Shown piece by piece: positions 1 to 6,172 of a stretch of DNA of 11,536 bases. This DNA is from CAXTTV01 sp964247295 (GTDB taxonomy: Bacteria > Chloroflexota > Ktedonobacteria > Ktedonobacterales > Ktedonobacteraceae), in NCBI GenBank assembly GCA_964247295.1, contig CAXTTV010000154.1, positions 1 through 11,536 on the forward strand. Reading direction: 5' to 3'. Within the stretch, counting starts at the first letter, position 1. Each line of letters begins with the position of its first letter. The notes beneath the pieces are model-generated. The model saw nothing but the letters and a program-made list of their open reading frames with translations. It made no database searches and was not told the DNA's origin. Position numbers and translations under genes: made by a program.

Positions 1-97
1 GTATGATTTATACTCGGATATATTGTATACTTATTACTAAATCCTGCATTTACCACGACCAAAACCACGTTCACTCGCCGAGGGGAATACTTACGTT

Positions 98-1252
98 ATG
101 AAGGCACATGAGACGAGAAGGCAGACCACACCTCATCGACGAAATGTCCGCAAAAAGATGAAGACAAGCATTATTTGGCAAGGCCCAGATATGCTAGAAA
201 ATATTAGCGATGGGTTCTTCGCTGTCGATACTAAATGGCATCTCACGTATGTGAATAAGCAGATGGAGGCTTTACTGAAAATAGACCGACGACGGGTTCT
301 AGGTCAGAATGTCTGGGAGAACTTCCCCACTTTGATTGGTACAGAATGCGATACCTACTTTCATGAGGCCCTACAATCCGGTCAGCCAATCCATTTTGAG
401 TCATTTCTCTCTCACTTCGAGGCCTGGTATCAGGTGCATATCTACCCTTCTCGGGAAGGCCTTCTTGTCCATTATCAAAACACGACCAGGCAAAAGTTTG
501 AGAAGCTGGTCGATAAAGATACTAATCACTATTTTCAGGCAGCCTTTCAAGCTGCGACAGACGCGATGGCACTCTCAACGCCCGATGGGATTGTCTTCGC
601 AGCTAATCCCGCTTACTTTCATCTTTATGGCTACTCGGCCAGGGATATCCTGGGTAAACCCTTTACGGTGGTTTACCCTAATGAGCAGCGTGACTGGGCC
701 GAACGCATCTATCAATACATGTTCTCTAGCCCGGTGGCCGGCCAATCCTACGAGACGGAGGCACGCCGGGCCGATGGCGAGAGGGTAATTATCGAGACAC
801 ATTACAATTTCATTACGCAACAGGGTATCCGTACCGCGATGCTTTCCGTTATGCGCGATATCACAGAACGCAAGAAAGCGGAGGAGTTATTTAAGGATAA
901 AGAGCTTAAGCTTCAGATGGCTCTCAATACGGCCCGCCTCTCCACATGGGATTGGGATATTACTCGTGACATTATCCACTGTTCAAGTGATGCCAGGTTC
1001 GACCAGCAGGTACAACCTTTGATTGAGGAGTGCTCCTTTGAGGAGTTTCTTCAATTGATCCATCCTGAGGACCGGGCTCGCTTTAAGTATGCTATCGATC
1101 AGGCCCTTGTAGAGGGGGAAGAGTATACGATTACATTCCGCTTTTTACTGCCTGATGGTTCGATTATTAAAAAAATTCATCATGGACAAGTTGTTTTCAG
1201 CGATGAGGGCCATCCCCTACATATGCTTGGAATTAGCATGGATGAATGCTAG
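98..1252 (+). CDS. Three-PAS-domain sensor protein without an output domain
   Basis: 384 residues, predicted cytoplasmic, with no signal peptide or membrane helix. Three consecutive PAS modules can be read. PAS1 spans about 31-133 (begins MLENISDGFFAVD). PAS2 spans about 145-258 and ends in the classical PAC linker RDITERKKAEE. PAS3 spans about 271-383 and is of the PAS fold-3 type (STWDWDI, IHPEDR, FRFLLPDGS). PAS domains sense small ligands, redox state or light and pass the signal to a kinase, cyclase or other effector. Here the reading frame stops at GISMDEC, where a linker such as MDITERK would normally lead into the next module, so no transmitter, GGDEF or HTH domain is present. The start at 98 is preferred because GAGGGGAA lies about 11 nt upstream; Met21 is an alternative with a poor site. 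azlC begins 15 nt after the stop, so the two are probably co-transcribed. The ligand cannot be told from sequence. Confidence 0.85.
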   Translation: MKAHETRRQTTPHRRNVRKKMKTSIIWQGPDMLENISDGFFAVDTKWHLTYVNKQMEALLKIDRRRVLGQNVWENFPTLIGTECDTYFHEALQSGQPIHFESFLSHFEAWYQVHIYPSREGLLVHYQNTTRQKFEKLVDKDTNHYFQAAFQAATDAMALSTPDGIVFAANPAYFHLYGYSARDILGKPFTVVYPNEQRDWAERIYQYMFSSPVAGQSYETEARRADGERVIIETHYNFITQQGIRTAMLSVMRDITERKKAEELFKDKELKLQMALNTARLSTWDWDITRDIIHCSSDARFDQQVQPLIEECSFEEFLQLIHPEDRARFKYAIDQALVEGEEYTITFRFLLPDGSIIKKIHHGQVVFSDEGHPLHMLGISMDEC

Positions 1253-1267
1253 AATGAAAGCAGGTTT

Positions 1268-1972
1268 ATGACAACCAGACGTGTAGAATTTCTTTCGGGT
1301 TTTCGCGCGGAAATTCCTATTGTGTTAGGCGCGTTCCCTTTTGGTATGATCTATGGCGTATCCACACGCAGCGCTTTGATCCCAGCCAGCGCGGCACAAT
1401 CGATGTCTTTTCTGGTGTTTGCCGGATCTGCTCAATTTATCTCGGTCCAGTTAATTGCTGCTGGTATACCCTGGGTTGTAATTGTTGTGACTGCCTTCAT
1501 TGTGAATCTGCGCCACGCCCTGTATAGCGCCTCTCTCGCCCCTTTTTTGCAACGGCTCAGGCCCGCCTGGAGATGGCTGCTTCCCTATTTTTTGACGGAT
1601 GAGGTCTACGCGGTCACAATTACTCACTATCAACGACAGGAACAGACACTACAGGCTGGCCCCGACTACCGCCACTGGTTTTTTCTCGGCGCGGGTGCTA
1701 CTCTCTGGTTGAACTGGCAGATTAGCACGGCGATCGGGGTCTTTCTAGGCGGTGCGATACCCGCTTCCTGGTCTCTGGATTTCGCGCTTCCACTGACGTT
1801 TATCGCGCTTGTGGTTCCTGCTTTGAAAGATCGAGCCAGTACAGGTGCGGCCTTGATCGGAGGGATTGGAGCCCTGCTCGCTTTTTATCTTCCATATAAG
1901 TTGGGATTGATTGTCGCAACATTCCTGGGGATCGCTGCTGGCCTCTGGCTTCAGCAACGCCACGTCCATTAA
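1268..1972 (+). CDS. azlC: AzlC family branched-chain amino acid exporter, large subunit
   Basis: 234 residues, very hydrophobic, inner-membrane protein. Family features are visible: an N-terminal FPFGMIYGV segment, FAGSAQFISVQL, the polar NLRHALYSASLAP stretch after the next helix, and LTDEVYAVT in the middle. AzlC and the small AzlD together form an exporter of branched-chain amino acids and analogues (the ygaZH/azlCD family). The length matches the family (about 230-240). The start has an AGCAGG site 4-5 nt upstream. The azlD gene follows 37 nt downstream on the same strand, which supports the assignment. Substrate specificity (valine, leucine, isoleucine or an analogue) is inferred from the family only. 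Confidence 0.93.
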   Translation: MTTRRVEFLSGFRAEIPIVLGAFPFGMIYGVSTRSALIPASAAQSMSFLVFAGSAQFISVQLIAAGIPWVVIVVTAFIVNLRHALYSASLAPFLQRLRPAWRWLLPYFLTDEVYAVTITHYQRQEQTLQAGPDYRHWFFLGAGATLWLNWQISTAIGVFLGGAIPASWSLDFALPLTFIALVVPALKDRASTGAALIGGIGALLAFYLPYKLGLIVATFLGIAAGLWLQQRHVH

Positions 1973-2009
1973 TCGTTTGTCTGATTTCCTGTCCGGGAGG
2001 GTCCTCTCT

Positions 2010-2327
2010 ATGCAGATCTGGCTTGCTCTACTCTGTATCGGCCTTTTAACATATGCAACTCGCCTCTCTTTTGTGCTACTCCTCGATAAGCTCACGATGC
2101 CTGTATCTCTGCAACAAGCTCTGAGCTTTGTACCTGTGGCGGTACTTTCGGCGATTATCTTCCCCGAACTCTTTCTTCGTAATGGTACGTTCACTATTTC
2201 ATTTCTCAACTTCAGGCTACTGGCAGGGATTGTCGCGATTCTTGTGGCCTGGAAAACACGCAATACCCTGCTGACAATCACCTCTGGTATGGCCTGCCTC
2301 TGGCTCCTACAATGGCTGGTTCATTAG
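2010..2327 (+). CDS. azlD: AzlD family branched-chain amino acid exporter, small subunit
   Basis: 105 residues with about four membrane helices and the conserved ATRLSFV near the N-terminus, typical of AzlD, the small partner of AzlC. The frame stays open further upstream (to an ATG at 1911), but that start would overlap the end of azlC by about 60 nt and add a non-hydrophobic extension not seen in the family. The ATG at 2010 follows a good Shine-Dalgarno (GGGAGGG, about 8 nt away) and gives the usual protein length. It is the last gene of the plus-strand cluster and converges on the response regulator gene across a hairpin. Confidence 0.92.
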   Translation: MQIWLALLCIGLLTYATRLSFVLLLDKLTMPVSLQQALSFVPVAVLSAIIFPELFLRNGTFTISFLNFRLLAGIVAILVAWKTRNTLLTITSGMACLWLLQWLVH

Positions 2328-2347
2328 CCTCTATGCACCCATCGTAT

Positions 2348-2387
2348 AAAAAATCGTCGGATAGCTTTTTACGGGCTATCCGACGAT
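2348..2387 (-). terminator. Intrinsic terminator of the response regulator gene, perhaps shared with azlD
   Basis: Perfect 13-bp inverted repeat ATCGTCGGATAGC (2353-2365) and GCTATCCGACGAT (2375-2387) with a 9-nt loop. Read on the minus strand the stem is followed by six T (2353-2348), a textbook Rho-independent terminator for the response regulator whose stop is at 2418. On the plus strand no U-tract follows the stem, so termination of azlD transcripts there would be weaker. Confidence 0.85.
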
Positions 2388-2417
2388 CAAAGATTTCCTA
2401 AAAGTTCTACGGAAGGA

Positions 2418-2801
2418 CTAGACAGTATTGTAGTGCAACGACTGCTCCACTAATCGCAGCAGATCATCAATATCAAATGGTTTGTAGAGGATCGGCACTT
2501 GCTGCTCCTCTAATCGCTTGATCTGCTCTTTCTTAATGTCCTGGGCTGCGGTACAGAGAATGATCTGGATAGGTTCGGTGGGGATATAGTCTTTAAGCTG
2601 CTGGATTAAACTGATGCCACTATCCCTTTGGCCCAGGTGCATATCTAACATGATCAGATCAGGGGCGATCCTCTCCACCTCAGAAGGATGCTCAAAGCCG
2701 GTCTGCGAGAGACTAACCTTATAGCCTTCCATCTCAAATGCGAGTTTAAATAGTTCTAGTATTGATATATCGTCATCAATTACAAGAATATGAGAAGACA
2801 T
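2418..2801 (-). CDS. Single-domain response regulator (CheY-like receiver)
   Basis: 127 residues forming one receiver domain and nothing else. The conserved residues are all present: acidic pocket Asp9-Asp10-Asp11, phospho-acceptor Asp53 (IMLDMHLG), switch Thr84 (ILCTAA) and Lys107 (LYKPFD). It should be phosphorylated by a histidine kinase and signal by protein contact or as a phosphorelay intermediate, because there is no DNA-binding or enzymatic output domain. No kinase gene lies in the window; the PAS protein upstream on the other strand has no transmitter domain, so the partner is elsewhere. It has its own promoter (extended -10 TGATATAAT) and terminator, hence is probably monocistronic. 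AAAAGAG lies upstream of the ATG as a weak ribosome binding site. Confidence 0.93.
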   Translation of the reverse strand: MSSHILVIDDDISILELFKLAFEMEGYKVSLSQTGFEHPSEVERIAPDLIMLDMHLGQRDSGISLIQQLKDYIPTEPIQIILCTAAQDIKKEQIKRLEEQQVPILYKPFDIDDLLRLVEQSLHYNTV

Positions 2802-2892
2802 TGTGTGCTCTTTTCTGGAAACCGCTATCAGCTCTTGCTAAGGCTGCTAAAACCAATACGTTCGTGCGATCTATATGCAAAATTATTTTAGA

Positions 2893-2901
2893 ATTATATC
2901 A
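2893..2901 (-). promoter_or_regulatory. Extended -10 promoter of the response regulator gene
   Basis: On the minus strand the sequence TG-A-TATAAT is a perfect extended -10 element; transcription would start near 2886, leaving a leader of about 85 nt before the ATG at 2801. No convincing -35 is seen, which is common with extended -10 promoters. A short GCCC/GGGC dyad (2909-2923) lies in the spacer. Confidence 0.6.
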
Positions 2902-2934
2902 CAGCAACGCCCCTATACAGGGCTTTTTCTTGCG

Positions 2935-2985
2935 AAAAGCTTACATATATACTATACCGGACCATGGTCTCGGCCAGTGTAAGCT
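2935..2985 (-). terminator. Structured terminator-like element after the CysO/MoaD-like gene
   Basis: Minus-strand reading: the arm AGCTTACA (2985-2978) overlaps the end of the stop codon and pairs perfectly with TGTAAGCT (2945-2938). Inside lies a second stem, CCG-A-GAC with loop CATG and GTC-CGG (2973-2957). The outer arm runs into TTTT (2938-2935). The short U-tract makes it a moderate terminator; it could instead stabilise the 3' end. It separates the transporter/sulfur-carrier transcript from the response regulator promoter. Confidence 0.5.
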
Positions 2986-3283
2986 AGGTGTTAGAGGTGG
3001 CCGGGAGCACAATAATCTCTTGACCAGGCTTGAGAGCCATGTTTAAACCATGAGGCCCAGTGATCATTTCGTTGTTGACAAACATTTTCACATGTTCACG
3101 AATGTATCCCTGGTCGTTACAGAGCTGTTGCCAGACAAGAGGATGCTGCTTTTTTAGTTCTTGCAATAGCTCTGTAATAGTTTCGGCATGCAGACGGATC
3201 TGACTCTTACCACCACTATACGCGCTGAGTGTCGACGGCAATCTTAATGTTACGGTTGCCTGTTCTTCGCCAGTCATCCCCAT
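2984..3283 (-). CDS. CysO/MoaD/ThiS-like beta-grasp protein lacking the C-terminal Gly-Gly
   Basis: 99 residues. The pattern follows the sulfur-carrier family, closest by eye to CysO of actinobacteria: LRLPSTLSAYSGGKSQI at 13-29, a helix with ELLQELKKQHP, MFVNNEMI at 67-74, and the closing KPGQEIIVLPA at 85-95. Family members are adenylated and thiocarboxylated on a terminal Gly-Gly, giving sulfur to molybdopterin, thiamin or cysteine. Here the chain ends ATSNT instead of the usual AVAGG, so that chemistry is not possible as encoded; I see no simple frameshift that restores GG. Two ATG codons compete, 3283 and 3277; GAGG sits 4 nt before the first and 10 nt before the second, so the start may be 3277. 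It follows the transporter ATPase gene by 120 nt on the same strand and may share its transcript. Family confidence is good; function is unknown. Confidence 0.8.
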   Translation of the reverse strand: MGMTGEEQATVTLRLPSTLSAYSGGKSQIRLHAETITELLQELKKQHPLVWQQLCNDQGYIREHVKMFVNNEMITGPHGLNMALKPGQEIIVLPATSNT

Positions 3284-3303
3284 CCTACCTCTGTACCATT
3301 TCT

Positions 3304-3326
3304 AGAGATATACTTTTGTATTCTCT
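3304..3326 (-). repeat. Inverted repeat in the leader of the CysO/MoaD-like gene
   Basis: AGAGATATAC (3304-3313) and GTATTCTCT (3318-3326) pair over 9 bp with one bulged base around a TTTT loop. It lies about 20 nt upstream of the start codon and could form a leader hairpin. AT-rich, so chance is possible. Confidence 0.3.
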
Positions 3327-3381
3327 CTCATAAAGCAACACGTTTACCTATGATAGGCTTTTAAAGAGCGGTTGTGGTTCC

Positions 3382-3398
3382 GTTTGTATTCTACAAAC
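3382..3398. repeat. 7-bp inverted repeat downstream of the transporter ATPase gene
   Basis: GTTTGTA and TACAAAC are perfect arms around TTC, starting 5 nt after the stop codon of the minus-strand ATPase gene. No T-run follows on the minus strand, so it is not a standard terminator; transcription could continue into the sulfur-carrier-like gene. It may be a 3'-end or processing hairpin. Confidence 0.35.
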
Positions 3399-3403
3399 AT
3401 AGA

Positions 3404-4759
3404 CTACTCTGAAAGTATAGCATATGGTTTTAAGATTTCTATAGCCTCTCCCACAGACTGAGCAACCAGCGCTCCCTGATTCAGAAGCTGAGCACAAAGC
3501 TTTATCCCTTCCCCTCCGGTGTAGTCGCGCGCGGCCATTCCCGTCTGCCATCCATCGTTCTGGTCAAAAATTGCCTCTTCTTCATGTCCACAGATCGTCT
3601 GAGATGAGATATCGGTTAGCAGAATCACTTGCTTTCCTCGCTGAGCCGCTACTAAGGCTTCCTGGAGCAATACCAAGTTACCAGGTCCAATCGGCATTGG
3701 ACAGAGCAAGATGATGGCGCTTCTCTCTAACAGAATATGAAGGCGCTCACAAGCTGCCCGCGAAATTGGAGCATATGGTTGTTCGGTGATGACTTCGCTG
3801 GCCAGTCGGAGCGCGAGCGTAAGATCACTATCACCGATGTTTAAAACGCCAGATGTAAAGGCGAGATGCGCGTCGGCTAAGGCTCGCATTGTCATCTCTC
3901 CTGATCCTCCACCAGCCAGCACATGCACCCGAGGATGATCTCCCATACTACTTTCTTCTTGACTGGCCTGTTGATTGGGTGGCAGTACGCTGATGTGCTC
4001 AGAACCACGCATAATTCCGACCTGAACGTTTATGCCATATACACGGCGCAACAGGCCCGGCTCCAATACTTCAGTGGGCGGCCCATCGGCGACAATGCCT
4101 CGTTGAAAAAGCAGCAGCCTAGAAAAATAACGGGCGGCCAGATTGAGATCGTGCATAGCAGCAATTACCGTTAAGTCTCTCTCACGGTTCAGACGACGCA
4201 CCAGCTCCAGTGTCTCTATCTGATATTTGATGTCCAGGTGAGATGTTGGCTCATCAAGCAGGAGCACTCGTGGTTGCTGAGCCAGAGCCATGGCGATCGT
4301 GACCCGTTGCCGCTCTCCACCACTCAGTTCATTGAAAACGGCCTCGGCGAGCGAGGCTACTCCCGCAGCTTCCATCGCTTCCTGTACTATCTGCCGATCC
4401 CGTTCTCCTGGCGATTGGAAGAACCGCTGGTAAGGTGTGCGCCCGAACATCACCATCTGCTCTGTGCTAAAGGCAAAGGGCACGTGCAACTCTTGAGGTA
4501 CAACCGCTACTCTCCGCGCGATCTCACGTCGACGCCACTGTCTCAGCTTCCGACCTTCCAACAGGATCTGACCCGATCTTGGCTGAAGCGCTCCACTCAA
4601 TAAACGCATCAGGGTTGTTTTTCCCGATCCATTAGGTCCAAGCAATCCCACCATCTCATCAGCCTGCACCTGGAGGGATAGATCGTACAATAATGGCTCT
4701 TTTGTATAGCCAAAGATCACTTTTTCGGCGGCCAGCAATGATGATCCCTGCTCTACCAT
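3404..4759 (-). CDS. FecE/BtuD-type ABC transporter ATPase with a C-terminal Rossmann-like domain
   Basis: 451 residues. Residues 1-260 are a complete ABC cassette of the iron-chelate/cobalamin type: Walker A GPNGSGKT (41-48), Q-loop Gln89, signature LSGGERQR (145-152), Walker B VLLLDEPT (165-172) and H-loop His203. It would sit on the cytoplasmic face and power the FecCD permease encoded just upstream; its ATG overlaps the permease stop by 7 nt (ATGGTAG), suggesting translational coupling. A normal FecE/BtuD ends near residue 260. Here about 180 more residues follow (272-451), with a glycine-rich loop after a strand (VHVLAGGGSGE), GVLNIGDSD, AIILLCPMPIGPGN and QVILLTD, the look of an alpha/beta nucleotide-binding fold. 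I do not recognise that domain; I recall C-terminal extensions on some archaeal BtuD homologues. An internal ATG (Met272, 3946) begins exactly at the domain boundary, with only a weak ribosome site. Substrate unknown. Confidence 0.9.
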   Translation of the reverse strand: MVEQGSSLLAAEKVIFGYTKEPLLYDLSLQVQADEMVGLLGPNGSGKTTLMRLLSGALQPRSGQILLEGRKLRQWRRREIARRVAVVPQELHVPFAFSTEQMVMFGRTPYQRFFQSPGERDRQIVQEAMEAAGVASLAEAVFNELSGGERQRVTIAMALAQQPRVLLLDEPTSHLDIKYQIETLELVRRLNRERDLTVIAAMHDLNLAARYFSRLLLFQRGIVADGPPTEVLEPGLLRRVYGINVQVGIMRGSEHISVLPPNQQASQEESSMGDHPRVHVLAGGGSGEMTMRALADAHLAFTSGVLNIGDSDLTLALRLASEVITEQPYAPISRAACERLHILLERSAIILLCPMPIGPGNLVLLQEALVAAQRGKQVILLTDISSQTICGHEEEAIFDQNDGWQTGMAARDYTGGEGIKLCAQLLNQGALVAQSVGEAIEILKPYAILSE

Positions 4760-5877
4760 TGGTATTCGCTCTTTCTTCTCCTCAGTAAAAATAGAAAGAA
4801 GGGGGCTCCCACCAAAGCAGTAAAGACTCCGACTGGCAGGGTTGTAGGGGCTAACACCACTCGGGCAAGTAGATCAGCCAGGGTTAAAAAAATCGCTCCA
4901 CCGAGGGCCGAGGCTGGCAACAACAGGTAATGGCGCGGACCAATTAAGAGACGCATCACGTGAGGAGTGACCAGCCCTACAAAGCCCACTAACCCGCTGA
5001 TTGAGACTGCGGCACCCGTCAACAATGAGCCAATAATTACAATCAGAAATTTCCGTCGCTCCACGTGAATTCCCAGATGCAGCGCACCTTCCTCTCCCAG
5101 AGCAAAGGCATCCAGGACCGGAGCCGAAAACCAGGCCGCGATCCCACCAACCAGAATCATGAGGCCGACGATGAGCACTGGCGGCCAACTATTAACAGCG
5201 ATGCCACCTGAGAGCCAGTTGAATAAGGATTGAACGCTAAACTGGGCATGTGGACTTAAGGTCAGGAGGAGTGTCTGGGCCGCAGTGATCACTGCGTTTA
5301 CCACAACACCAGCCAGCAACAGGGTCACAACTGGTGTGCGCCCACCAACCCGCGCGATGCTGTACACAAACAAAACAGTAGCAATTGCCCCGGTAAAGGC
5401 CAGGACTGGAGTTAATGAGAAAAAGGAGCCGTAGAGTGTATCAAGGGGAAGCACAAAGGCGATCGCCGCTCCAAGAGCCGCGCCGGAGGAGGTTCCTATA
5501 AGATAGGGGTCAGCCAGAGGATTGCGCAAAATACCTTGAAACAAGACGCCCGCCATCGAAAGGGCCATGCCGACCAGGGCCGCTCCAACGACTACAGGCA
5601 ATCGCACCTGCCAGATGATTAGTTCTGAGGCCGGGTCCCAACTTCGAGCAAAATGGAAAAGGCCAGTGCCATTCAAGAGGATCTCCACGATTGTTGTCAG
5701 GGGGATCGCGGTCGAACCAAAGCTGACCCCTAGTAAGATCGCCACAACTAACAGTACCCCCATCAGTAGCAATAGCAGGAACGGCGAGATCCGTCTACCT
5801 CTCGCGCGTTGCCTTCCTACTTTCATGATGGAACCAGGCGTCTCTACCTGTCCTATCCCCGGTATCCCTGATTTCAC
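4753..5877 (-). CDS. FecCD/BtuC-type ABC transporter permease
   Basis: 374 residues from the GTG at 5877, with a family-typical pattern of about ten membrane helices. The FecCD signatures are clear: MAGVLFQGILRNPLADP (108-124) followed by LIGTSSGAALG, the coupling-loop region ALGEEGALHLGI (259-270), SGLVGFVGLVTPHVMRLLIG (294-313), and LPVGVFTALVGAPFF (347-361). These permeases import ferric siderophores, haem, cobalamin or, in the MolBC branch, molybdate/tungstate. The start is uncertain: the ATG at 5826 (Met18, MKVGRQRARG) gives a more typical N-terminus, while the GTG at 5877 has GGAA about 7 nt upstream. The ATPase gene overlaps its end. No substrate-binding protein gene is present on either side, so it must be encoded elsewhere. 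Confidence 0.93.
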   Translation of the reverse strand: MKSGIPGIGQVETPGSIMKVGRQRARGRRISPFLLLLLMGVLLVVAILLGVSFGSTAIPLTTIVEILLNGTGLFHFARSWDPASELIIWQVRLPVVVGAALVGMALSMAGVLFQGILRNPLADPYLIGTSSGAALGAAIAFVLPLDTLYGSFFSLTPVLAFTGAIATVLFVYSIARVGGRTPVVTLLLAGVVVNAVITAAQTLLLTLSPHAQFSVQSLFNWLSGGIAVNSWPPVLIVGLMILVGGIAAWFSAPVLDAFALGEEGALHLGIHVERRKFLIVIIGSLLTGAAVSISGLVGFVGLVTPHVMRLLIGPRHYLLLPASALGGAIFLTLADLLARVVLAPTTLPVGVFTALVGAPFFLFLLRRRKSEYQW

Positions 5878-5943
5878 AAATCGTTCCGTTCGTTAGAATG
5901 ACTATAAGAATTTTCGTGTAAGAAAAGTGCGACACGTTGCGGT

Positions 5944-5973
5944 AGTATAGTCACCTGATCCTTTCGATGTCAA
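5944..5973 (-). promoter_or_regulatory. Sigma-70-type promoter of the transporter operon
   Basis: On the minus strand, -35 TTGACA (5973-5968), an 18-nt spacer and -10 TATACT (5949-5944): 6/6 and 5/6 matches to consensus. Transcription would start near 5937, about 60 nt before the GTG or 110 nt before the ATG of the permease. Confidence 0.75.
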
Positions 5974-5990
5974 ACGCTTACAATGATCAG
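5955..5990. promoter_or_regulatory. Dyad flanking the -35 of the transporter promoter
   Basis: CTGATC (5955-5960, in the promoter spacer) and GATCAG (5985-5990, upstream of the -35) are perfect inverted copies 30 bp apart, about three helical turns. This could be a repressor site pair; at 6 bp per arm, chance is also possible. Confidence 0.3.
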
Positions 5991-6028
5991 ATCAAGCCAC
6001 GATGAAAGCAGGCTGGCCCTTTGTACAG

Positions 6029-6058
6029 TTGACAATAGCATCGGATGAGTCCGATACT
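6029..6058 (+). promoter_or_regulatory. Promoter of the flavin reductase/glycosylase pair
   Basis: -35 TTGACA (6029-6034), 18-nt spacer, -10 GATACT (6053-6058), a full match at -35 and 4/6 at -10. It would start near 6065, about 108 nt before the flavin reductase ATG. It is divergent from the transporter promoter, with the two -35 boxes about 55 bp apart. Confidence 0.55.
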
Positions 6059-6059
6059 A
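6036..6059. promoter_or_regulatory. 24-bp operator-like dyad over the flavin reductase promoter
   Basis: TAGCATCGGA and TCCGATACTA are arms with 9 of 10 positions complementary around TGAG. The dyad fills the spacer and -10 of the flavin reductase promoter, where a bound repressor would block RNA polymerase. In a minus-strand RNA the single mismatch becomes a G-U pair. Confidence 0.45.
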
Positions 6060-6172
6060 CTAGTATAGATAGAATTTTCGCGAGAGGGCTGCGAGATGTT
6101 GGCAGTCGACTTCTAGCAGAGGCTCTCTTAAGGCATTATCGGTTTCGTCAAGTCAAGGCTAGGTAAAATGTA

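Noticed and set aside
1..97. Promoter for the PAS gene
   Set aside because: TATACT occurs at 9-14 and 26-31, but the -35 of the first lies outside the window and none is seen for the second; too weak to list.
1911..2009. Longer N-terminus for the AzlD protein from an upstream ATG
   Set aside because: It overlaps azlC by about 60 nt, adds non-family sequence and has no good ribosome site, whereas the ATG at 2010 has GGGAGGG and gives the normal length.
1745..2281. Open frame of 178 codons on the minus strand
   Set aside because: It is antisense to azlC and azlD; the product is basic and low in structure, as expected from a shadow frame.
98..2801. PAS protein and response regulator as a two-component pair
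   Set aside because: The PAS protein has no histidine kinase domain and the genes are on opposite strands with a terminator between them, so direct phosphotransfer is not possible.
2909..2928. GCCC/GGGC hairpin followed by TTTTT on the plus strand
   Set aside because: No plus-strand gene lies directly upstream and the stem is only 4 bp; it falls within the spacer of the minus-strand response regulator promoter.
5881..6172. Cobalamin or FMN riboswitch before the transporter or flavin reductase gene
   Set aside because: I looked for the B12-box and the conserved RFN element blocks on both strands and saw neither; only promoters and dyads are visible.
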